From: Eggerthellaceae bacterium
Lineage (GTDB): Bacteria > Actinomycetota > Coriobacteriia > Coriobacteriales > Eggerthellaceae
Direction: 5' to 3'
Assembly: GCA_017559045.1 (NCBI GenBank)
Contig: JAFYTB010000221.1
Location: 1-6,540 of the forward strand
Length of the DNA stretch: 6,540 nt
The notes beneath the pieces were generated by a model. The model was not told the origin of the DNA. It saw only the letters and a program-made list of their open reading frames with translations, and did not search any database. Below, in pieces: positions 1 through 5,268 of the stretch; positions within the stretch are counted from its first letter, which is position 1, and every line of letters starts with the position of its first letter. Made by a program: the position numbers and the translations under genes.

Positions 1-240
1 GAACTCAGAAGGCTGACCCTCCTCGTCCTCCTCGACGACCTCGAGCAGAACGAGCTCGCCAGAAGCAAGCGTCGGATTAGCCTCGTCGATGGGCATGAAG
101 AAGCCGTAGCTCTTACCCTCATGGAGAATGAGGCCCAGGAACTCGAGAACCAGCTCGTCGCCGCGCTCGTCACGCACGGTGATGGTGATGCCCTCTTCAG
201 TGGGCGGGCAGAAATTGGGGGCGCTTCCCTCACGAACCAT
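1..240 (-). CDS. DUF1292 family protein (partial, C-terminus beyond window)
   Basis: The first 80 codons of a small acidic protein are visible; the frame is still open at the window edge. The pattern is a short polar start, then ITITVRDERGDELVLEFLGL, an EGKSYGFFMPIDE stretch and LVLLEVVEEDEEG. This is the strand-turn-strand layout of DUF1292 (YrzB-like): 'I-T-V-D-E-G-E-x-E-F', then 'Y-x-x-L-x-P', then an acidic end. Family members are usually about 90-110 residues, so most of the protein is probably here. Its molecular function is not known. The ATG lies 6 bases after an AAAGGA ribosome binding site (247-252), which supports this start. The gene follows the secDF stop codon after only 27 bases, so it is very likely cotranscribed with secDF. 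The family call rests on sequence pattern alone. Confidence 0.85.
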   Translation of the reverse strand, partial: MVREGSAPNFCPPTEEGITITVRDERGDELVLEFLGLILHEGKSYGFFMPIDEANPTLASGELVLLEVVEEDEEGQPSEF

Positions 241-267
241 AGGATTTCCTTTCCCTAAATTCAAACG

Positions 268-2847
268 CTAGCGACGTGCGCGCTTCTTCTTAGCAGGCTT
301 AGCCTGAGTTGCACCGGTCTCAGCTTCAGCTGCAGCAGCCTCAGCCTTCTTAGCAGCAGCTTCGAGACGAGCGACGGGCACGGACTCGATGATCGTATGA
401 CCAGCGTGGTCGCAATCGAACAGATCGATGGCCGGACCGTACTTCTTTGCCAGCTTGGCAAACCTCGGCTCGCGCGTCTTCCACATGCTGTAAAGCGGCG
501 TTGCGATCGCGATGGAGGAATAGGAGCCGATGACCAGACCCATAACCATGGCGAAGGCGAAGTCCTTCAGCGTCTCGCCGCCGAAGAGCAGCATGGCGAG
601 AACGGGGATGACCGAGGTGAGCGACGTGTTCAGCGTACGGACGAACACCTGGTTCACCGAATGGTTGGCCATGGTGAAGAAGGAGCACTTGATGTCCTCG
701 GCCTGCATGTTGTCGTTGATGCGATGGAAGACGACCACCTTGTCGTAGAGCGAGTAGCCCAGGATGGTGAGCAGCGCCGCGATGGTGTTCGGATTGACCT
801 CGCGGCCAACAAGCGCGTAAATGCCAACCACGATGATGATGTCGTGCAGAAGCGTCACGACCGCCGTCACGCCCATCTTGTACTCAAAGCGGAAGGCGAT
901 GAACGCAATGATGAGCAGCAGGGACACCAGAAGGGCGATAAGCGACGACTTGACGACCGAAGCACCCCAGTCGGGACCGATGGTGGTTACCTCGAAGCTC
1001 TCGGTGGAAAGACCGAGCTCCTCCGCAACCTGGGTGGCGCTATGCGCAGCATCCTCGGCAGCGAACGTGGTGGTGCGGACGAGGAAGCCGGGCACGCCAT
1101 TGGAGCTCGTGGTCTGAATGACCGCGTCGGGCTCGCCGGCAGCCTCAAACGCATCGCGCATCTGCTCGGTAGTCACTTCGCCGGTGCCGTAGAACTCAAC
1201 GGACGTGCCGCCAACAAACTCGATGCCGAAGTTGAGGCCGCGCAGGCCCATGATGCCGAAGCTGGCAACAAGCAGGACGGCGGCGACGGTGAGGAACACC
1301 TTGCGGTGGCCCATGAAGTTGATGTCATGCTTGATGAAGCGGCCCTTGACGGCGCGAACAGCGGAGAAGCCGTTCTCGTCAACAGAGCTCTTGCCGTCGG
1401 TCTCCCTGCCGATGCGTGCAACCTCGAGGCTGTCGGAGATGCCCCAGAAGCCGGGGTTCTTCGCGATGACCTTAGGTGCAAGCAGGCGAATGAGCGGAGC
1501 CTTGAAGATGAGCATCATGGCGATGTCGCAGCAGATACCCAGAGAGAGGGTCAGGCCGAAGCCCTTGACCGATGCGCTGGCCAGGAAGAACAGCGTAAGC
1601 GCCGAGATGAGCGTGACGAGGTCGGCGTCGATAGAGGTCTCGATAGCGTGACGAACGCCCGTAACAGACGCTGCCTTCACGCTGCGACCCATGCGGATTT
1701 CCTCGCGGAAGCGCTCAAGGGTGAGGATGGAGGAGTCCGCCGCCATACCGATGGTGAGAACGATACCGGCAACGCCAGCAAGAGAGAGGCTGAACAGACC
1801 GAATGCGGAAAGCGCAGCGAGCAGGCCGAGGTACAGCACCGAGAACACGAGCATAGCACCCGCGACGATCAGGCCGAGGCCCTTGTAGAAGAGCAGCAGG
1901 TAGAGCATGACGATGACGAGGCCGATAAGGGCGACGACGACGCCGGACTTAAGAGCGTCCTGGCCGAGCGTGGGGCCGACAACCTGGCTCTGCTCGTAAT
2001 CGAAGTTGATGGGCAGGCTGCCGCTCTCGAGGATCGTCTGCAGGGCCTGAGCCTCTGCCATGGTGTAGTCACCCGTAATGGAGACCTGGCCGCCGGTGAT
2101 CGGAACCTGGACGGCAGGAGCGGACTGCACCTCGTTGTCGAGGATGATGACGATCTTGCCGTTGGTGGGAGCAAGGTCGGTAGTTGCCTCGGCAAATGCG
2201 GCAGATGCTGCGCTGTTGAGCGTCAGGTTGACGGCGTAATGCGTAGAAGTCTCGGACTCCAGGCCAATCGTCACGTTGATGATCTGGTCACCCGTGATGA
2301 GCGGCGTGTAAGTGCCGGGCTCGACGTACAGATTCGTGGTGCCGTCGGAAACAAACGAGTTGCCGAAGTTGTCGGTCACCGTGTTGTTGTAGGCGTACTG
2401 ACCGTTGTCGATCTGAGTCCTCACCGTCTCATCGGTGAAGGAGTCGAGGCGGGCAAACACGAGCTGACCCGTCTTGCCGATGGTGTCGAGCGCCTCCTGG
2501 GTGTCAGACAGACCGGGAATCTGAACGAGAATCTGGTTGTCGCCCTGCAGCTGAACGACCGCCTCAGATGCGCCAAGCGCATTCACGCGGTTCTCGATGA
2601 TGGCGCGGGACTTCTCCATGTCTTCGGAAGACGGCACTGCGCCATCTTCGGTTTCTGCGGAGAGAACAACCGACAGACCGCCCTGGATGTCGAGACCTTG
2701 GTTGATCTTCTCGCTGGGCGGGGTGAACAGAACCACGGAAACAGCCACAAGCAGAGTGGTGAGAACGAGCAGCCACACATTGCGGCGGTTCGAGGTCTGA
2801 GTCGTGGGGACGTTCTTTTTCTTAGCGTCTTTTCGTTCCAAGGCCAT
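268..2847 (-). CDS. secDF: Fused protein translocase subunit SecDF
   Basis: This 859-residue membrane protein joins SecD and SecF. The pair works with SecYEG and SecA, using the proton motive force to pull exported proteins across the membrane. SecD half: basic N-terminus, TM1 about 24-42, GLDIQGG (51-57), a large extracytoplasmic P1 region to about 295, then five helices including AGIVLTIGMAAD (D371) and DADL (407-410). A linker at about 455-515 leads to the SecF half: GLNFGIEFVGGT (537-548), P4 region, LLHD (666-669), GYSLYDKVVVF (D702), VRTLNTSLTS (R737) and FGGETLKDFAFA. D371, D702 and R737 match the family's proton-pathway Asp, Asp and Arg. Glu543 replaces the usual Asp of the 'GIDF' motif. 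The last 60 residues form a cytoplasmic Ala/Glu/Lys tail ending KKKRARR. The ATG at 2847 is chosen for its AAGGAG site; an in-frame TTG at 2979 has no support. No yajC is present. Confidence 0.98.
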   Translation of the reverse strand: MALERKDAKKKNVPTTQTSNRRNVWLLVLTTLLVAVSVVLFTPPSEKINQGLDIQGGLSVVLSAETEDGAVPSSEDMEKSRAIIENRVNALGASEAVVQLQGDNQILVQIPGLSDTQEALDTIGKTGQLVFARLDSFTDETVRTQIDNGQYAYNNTVTDNFGNSFVSDGTTNLYVEPGTYTPLITGDQIINVTIGLESETSTHYAVNLTLNSAASAAFAEATTDLAPTNGKIVIILDNEVQSAPAVQVPITGGQVSITGDYTMAEAQALQTILESGSLPINFDYEQSQVVGPTLGQDALKSGVVVALIGLVIVMLYLLLFYKGLGLIVAGAMLVFSVLYLGLLAALSAFGLFSLSLAGVAGIVLTIGMAADSSILTLERFREEIRMGRSVKAASVTGVRHAIETSIDADLVTLISALTLFFLASASVKGFGLTLSLGICCDIAMMLIFKAPLIRLLAPKVIAKNPGFWGISDSLEVARIGRETDGKSSVDENGFSAVRAVKGRFIKHDINFMGHRKVFLTVAAVLLVASFGIMGLRGLNFGIEFVGGTSVEFYGTGEVTTEQMRDAFEAAGEPDAVIQTTSSNGVPGFLVRTTTFAAEDAAHSATQVAEELGLSTESFEVTTIGPDWGASVVKSSLIALLVSLLLIIAFIAFRFEYKMGVTAVVTLLHDIIIVVGIYALVGREVNPNTIAALLTILGYSLYDKVVVFHRINDNMQAEDIKCSFFTMANHSVNQVFVRTLNTSLTSVIPVLAMLLFGGETLKDFAFAMVMGLVIGSYSSIAIATPLYSMWKTREPRFAKLAKKYGPAIDLFDCDHAGHTIIESVPVARLEAAAKKAEAAAAEAETGATQAKPAKKKRARR

Positions 2848-2855
2848 ATGAAATG

Positions 2856-2861
2856 CTCCTT
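2856..2861 (-). promoter_or_regulatory. Ribosome binding site fixing the secDF start
   Basis: AAGGAG on the minus strand lies 8 bases before the ATG at 2847. It settles the start: the frame stays open upstream through 3141, but no other start codon there has a comparable site. Its first two bases are also the last two bases of an inverted-repeat arm (2860-2868). Confidence 0.85.
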
Positions 2862-2939
2862 CGGAATACGTGCGAATAGATAACTTTTCTATTTTGCCAC
2901 AACATTCCCGAAGAAGCCCCACGTAGGGCATATTCCGAA
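2860..2939 (-). repeat. 9-bp inverted repeat in the secDF leader, next to the RBS
   Basis: On the minus strand TTCGGAATA (2939 to 2931) is perfectly complementary to TATTCCGAA (2868 to 2860), with 62 bases between. The downstream arm runs directly into the AAGGAG ribosome binding site of secDF and shares its AA. A smaller GCCC/GGGC inverted repeat lies in the loop at about 2919-2932. If the long stem forms in the RNA, GGAG would sit flush against its base and could be hard for the ribosome to reach. This is a structural reading of the sequence; no folding energy was computed. One 9-bp match among roughly 5,000 position pairs is expected about 0.02 times by chance with even base use. Confidence 0.4.
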
Positions 2940-2966
2940 TAAGAGAACGGGCTTTGAAGACCACAT
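2889..2966 (-). other. Candidate 25-codon leader ORF upstream of secDF
   Basis: An ATG at 2966-2964 opens 25 codons ending in TAG at 2891-2889, 41 bases before the secDF ATG. The peptide has a hydrophobic core, PVLLFGICPTWGFFGNVVA, and its Phe-Gly-Ile codons are the upstream arm of the inverted repeat. A GGGGA six bases before the ATG is at best a weak ribosome binding site. The ATG sits in the loop of the 2944-2989 hairpin. It uses TTA, TCA and ATA codons; TTA and TCA are absent from essentially all of secDF, which argues against an ordinary gene. It is listed only because leader peptides upstream of sec genes are a known regulatory device. It may well be a chance ORF. Confidence 0.15.
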
Positions 2967-2989
2967 TATCGGTCCCCAAAGCCCGTTTT
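2944..2989 (-). terminator. Strong hairpin, probable terminator downstream of tgt
   Basis: The arms AACGGGCTTTG (2946-2956) and CAAAGCCCGTT (2977-2987) form a perfect 11-bp stem, extendable by a G-T and an A-T pair. A second inner stem, GACC/GGTC (2959-2962 and 2971-2974), surrounds an 8-base loop. In the minus direction the 3' arm is followed by TTCTCTTATTC, a broken U-run; in the plus direction by TTTTGATTCATATTT. It lies 127 bases beyond the tgt stop, so intrinsic termination of the HAD-tgt transcript is the simplest reading. Because the U-tract is imperfect, it may instead be partial and act as an attenuator ahead of secDF. Confidence 0.65.
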
Positions 2990-3062
2990 GATTCATATTT
3001 GAAGCAGCTAGCGAAGAAGCTTGGCGTGCTTTTGACGAGGCCGCCGGAGCGCCCTGGCGGAA

Positions 3063-3116
3063 CACCCGCCGCGTTGCTCTCGCCTGCCGCGTCGCTCTCG
3101 ACCGCCGCGTTGCTCT
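3063..3116 (-). repeat. Three tandem 18-bp repeats just after the tgt stop codon
   Basis: Three head-to-tail units occupy 3063-3080, 3081-3098 and 3099-3116, with minus-strand consensus AGAGCAACGCGGCGGNCG. Units 2 and 3 match at 15 of 18 positions, units 1 and 3 at 16 of 18. The array begins at the last base of the tgt TAA and does not extend into tgt. The period is a multiple of three, so each frame gives a hexapeptide repeat: Arg/Gly-rich in the tgt frame, Ser/Asn/Ala/Glu in the secDF frame. No function is apparent. The rest of the tgt-secDF gap (2990-3062) holds only a short CCGCC/GGCGG inverted repeat (3041-3060). Confidence 0.75.
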
Positions 3117-4261
3117 TAGTAGTCCTTTGCGCCCGGACCGTTCATCCACTCCTGATAGAAGGCCTCGTACTCACCGGCAACGACCGCCTCGCGAGCGCGA
3201 CGCATCAGATCGATGAGGAAGTGGAGGTTATGGATGGACAGCAGAATGCCGCCAAGCATCTCGTCCTGCTTGATGAGATGGCGAATGTAAGAACGCGTGA
3301 ACTGCTGGCACGTAGGACAGGTGCAGGTCTCGTCAATCGGACCAAAGTCATGCACGTACTTAGCATTACGCATGTTCATACGACCCGTGCTGGAAAACGC
3401 CGTGCCCATGCGAGCCGTACGCGTGGGAAGCACGCAGTCAAACATGTCGACGCCTTCGCGAACCGCACGCACAAGCGTGGTGGGGTTGCCAACACCCATG
3501 AGGTAACGCGGACGATCCTCCGGGCAGGCTCGGGCAACATCGCCAAGCGTCTCAAACATGGTTTCGTGATCCTCGCCCACGGAATAACCACCAATGCCGA
3601 AGCCACCGAAACGCTTGTGGCCAGCTGCAAGGCTTTCCTCTTCGATCTCGCGCAGACGCCTCACGGACTCAAGGCGCAGATCAAGATGCATGCCACCCTG
3701 AACGATAGCGAACAGAGTCTGGTCTTCCTTCGTGTGGGCAGCCAGGCAACGCTTTGCCCAAGCGCTCGAAAGATCCACGACACGCTGCACGAATTCACGC
3801 GTTGCGGGGTACGGCGGGCACTGATCAAGCTGCATGACAATGTCAGCGCCGATCTTCTGCTGGATGTCCATGTTGTCTTCGGGCGTCCAGCGAATCTTGG
3901 CACCATCGTAAATGGAGCGGAAGTTCACGCCGTCGTCGTCGAGCTTCACCGTATCGGCAAGCGAGAAAATCTGGAATCCGCCCGAGTCGGTAAGCATGGG
4001 GCCGTCGTAATTCATGAACTTATGAACGCCACCAGCCTCAGCCAGAAGGTCTGCGCCAGGACGCATAGACAGGTGATAGGTATTGGCAAGCACAACCTGA
4101 GAATTGAGCTCATGCAGCTGGTTGGGCAGAATGCCCTTCACCGTAGCATGCGTTCCCACCGGCATGAACATGGGCGTCTGGAAGCTGCCATGAGCCGTTT
4201 CGTACGTAAGCGCACGAGCATGTCCGCACTGTGCGTCGATATTGCAATCAAAGAGAGCCAT
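3116..4261 (-). CDS. tgt: tRNA-guanine transglycosylase (bacterial, preQ1-type)
   Basis: This cytosolic, zinc-containing enzyme swaps guanine-34 in the anticodon of tRNAs for Asp, Asn, His and Tyr with preQ1. At 381 residues it is full length for the family. Visible landmarks: HGSFQTPMFMPVGT (24-38); MLTDSGGFQIFSL with the conserved D92; D146 and C148 in LDQCPPYPA; QGG (188-190); GGYSVGE (224-230, V228); MFDCVLPTR with the nucleophile D275; and the zinc ligands C313, C315, C318 and H344 (CTCPTC...SIHN). C148 and V228 correspond to the Cys/Val pair typical of bacterial preQ1-using enzymes rather than queuine-using ones, which agrees with queA in the same window. The ATG at 4261 overlaps the HAD stop in TAATG. 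Its ribosome binding site GAGGTGG lies inside the HAD gene's last codons, so translation is probably coupled. A tandem repeat starts at its stop. Confidence 0.99.
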   Translation of the reverse strand: MALFDCNIDAQCGHARALTYETAHGSFQTPMFMPVGTHATVKGILPNQLHELNSQVVLANTYHLSMRPGADLLAEAGGVHKFMNYDGPMLTDSGGFQIFSLADTVKLDDDGVNFRSIYDGAKIRWTPEDNMDIQQKIGADIVMQLDQCPPYPATREFVQRVVDLSSAWAKRCLAAHTKEDQTLFAIVQGGMHLDLRLESVRRLREIEEESLAAGHKRFGGFGIGGYSVGEDHETMFETLGDVARACPEDRPRYLMGVGNPTTLVRAVREGVDMFDCVLPTRTARMGTAFSSTGRMNMRNAKYVHDFGPIDETCTCPTCQQFTRSYIRHLIKQDEMLGGILLSIHNLHFLIDLMRRAREAVVAGEYEAFYQEWMNGPGAKDY

Positions 4262-5193
4262 TATTCTGCCACCTCTTCCTCTTCGAAAACGGGCATCACA
4301 GACGTACCGCCCTTGGCGCGTTCGTACGTAGGATCGTCGACCACGCTAGCTGCCTTGCGCTTCGCCTCGTCGAGATCGAGCTCGCCGATTGCGTTTTCCG
4401 CGAGCGCGCGATTCAGCGCGTCAACGTCGATAGGACCAGGCTCAACCCCAACCGCGGGATTCTCGCACACGGGAAGCATCTCCACCCAAGCCGCGAAATC
4501 TTCCATAGATCCGTGCTTGATGGTGCTGAAATCGTAGTTGATGGGATCGATGAGATTGTCGGTCACCACATAGCCATCGGCGCCAAGATCAAGGAAAGCA
4601 AGATCCTCAACCGTGTTGTTACCCACCATGAGCACCTCGTCACCGCGAACGCCCAGCGCTGCAAGGTTTTCCGCGTAGTACGTAGGACGCGGCTTAACCG
4701 AGCGAGAGTTCTCGTACGTAGTGATGCGATCGAAGACCTCAGCATCGATGCCAGCCCAGCGCAGACGCTCGGCCGTGGCAACGGCGGGGAACATCGGCAT
4801 CGTGGTCAGCGCAAGCGTATAGCCCTTCTCCTTGAGCACGCGAATTGCTCGCGCGGCTGCAGGATTCGGCACTACGCTTCCTCCGACCTGCTTGAAGTCG
4901 GTGCCGTAGAATTCCTCGAAAACCTTCGGCCAGTCGTTGGCATCCTTGTCGATGAACTGATAGGCGGTTCCCCAGAAGGCATCAGCGTTGATGAGCTCCT
5001 CACCGCTTACGGCCATCGCCTTCGTGCCAGCCTTCAGACCCTTGAGGAAGGTCTCGACCTCAAGGCCCTTCACTGCGGCAAAACGCGCAATCAGCGAGAA
5101 ATAGCCGTTCATGAAGACGTCGAGATCCATCGGCAGCAGCGTGCCATCAAGATCGAAGCAGATAGCGCGATAGCTCTTCTGAGTGGATTGCAT
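4261..5193 (-). CDS. HAD-superfamily hydrolase, subfamily IA type (substrate unknown)
   Basis: A 310-residue soluble protein with the haloacid dehalogenase core. Motif I is FDLDGTLL, with nucleophile D14 and acid/base D16. Motif II is LALTT (T130), motif III is K167 in SVKPRP, and motif IV is VGNNTVEDL (E196, D197), where Asn replaces the usual first Asp. Residues about 20-105 are helical and fit a C1-type cap, which usually goes with small phosphorylated substrates; phosphatase activity is an inference. About 80 residues follow the core and end in an acidic EEEEVAE. The ATG at 5193 is chosen because AAAGGA (5202-5207) lies 8 bases upstream; an in-frame ATG at 5211 has none. A good minus-strand promoter sits about 45 bases upstream. 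The stop overlaps the tgt start by one base, so the two form an operon. A role in queuosine metabolism is possible only by association. Confidence 0.93.
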   Translation of the reverse strand: MQSTQKSYRAICFDLDGTLLPMDLDVFMNGYFSLIARFAAVKGLEVETFLKGLKAGTKAMAVSGEELINADAFWGTAYQFIDKDANDWPKVFEEFYGTDFKQVGGSVVPNPAAARAIRVLKEKGYTLALTTMPMFPAVATAERLRWAGIDAEVFDRITTYENSRSVKPRPTYYAENLAALGVRGDEVLMVGNNTVEDLAFLDLGADGYVVTDNLIDPINYDFSTIKHGSMEDFAAWVEMLPVCENPAVGVEPGPIDVDALNRALAENAIGELDLDEAKRKAASVVDDPTYERAKGGTSVMPVFEEEEVAE

Positions 5194-5201
5194 AGTGGTG
5201 A

Positions 5202-5207
5202 TCCTTT
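5202..5207 (-). promoter_or_regulatory. Ribosome binding site fixing the HAD hydrolase start
   Basis: Minus-strand AAAGGA stands 8 bases before the ATG at 5193. The alternative in-frame ATG at 5211 lies upstream of this site and has no purine-rich motif of its own, so the shorter protein is preferred. Confidence 0.8.
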
Positions 5208-5234
5208 GCATGGGGAAAGCGTTGTTCACAAATC

Positions 5235-5243
5235 TGTTAGTAT
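5235..5243 (+). promoter_or_regulatory. Putative extended -10 promoter of queH
   Basis: TGTTAGTAT fits an extended -10 (TG, one base, then a hexamer with 4 of 6 consensus matches). No -35 box is visible at the expected distance, which an extended -10 can compensate. Transcription would start about 7 bases downstream, at or next to the queH ATG (5251), giving a leaderless mRNA. The overlapping TATAAA (5241-5246) is a closer hexamer match but would place the start inside the gene. Confidence 0.45.
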
Positions 5244-5268
5244 AAAGCACATGAACGACACCTCTCAA
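5239..5268 (-). promoter_or_regulatory. Sigma-70-type promoter for the HAD-tgt operon
   Basis: On the minus strand TTGAGA (5268 to 5263) matches the -35 consensus at 5 of 6 positions. After an 18-base spacer, TATACT (5244 to 5239) matches the -10 consensus at 5 of 6. Transcription would begin near 5232 and give a leader of about 40 bases with the AAAGGA site near its end. The -35 box lies inside the first codons of the divergent gene queH, and the -10 overlaps the putative queH -10. Confidence 0.7.

Noticed and set aside
397..2883. 828-codon open frame on the plus strand, opposite secDF
   Set aside because: Its codons line up exactly with secDF codons, so it stays open simply because secDF uses no TTA, CTA or TCA codons in that stretch. 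The translation is Asp/Arg/His-rich with no recognisable domain, while secDF is certain.
2848..2979. TTG at 2979 as an earlier secDF start (44 extra residues)
   Set aside because: The extra region crosses the hairpin and leader, shows no SecD similarity, and lacks a ribosome binding site, whereas the ATG at 2847 has AAGGAG.
2889..3149. 86-codon minus-strand ORF from a GTG inside tgt
   Set aside because: It overlaps the tgt end, is Arg-rich only because of the 18-bp repeats, and runs through the hairpin. Only its last 25 codons are kept as a weak leader candidate.
2954..4537. 527-codon open frame on the plus strand opposite tgt
   Set aside because: It is in mirror register with tgt and resembles no protein; the same avoidance of TTA, CTA and TCA explains it.
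4203..4720. Four copies of the palindrome TACGTA in about 520 bases, possibly an operator
   Set aside because: All four are the dipeptide Thr-Tyr written with the preferred codons ACG TAC in tgt and the HAD gene, so codon use explains them.
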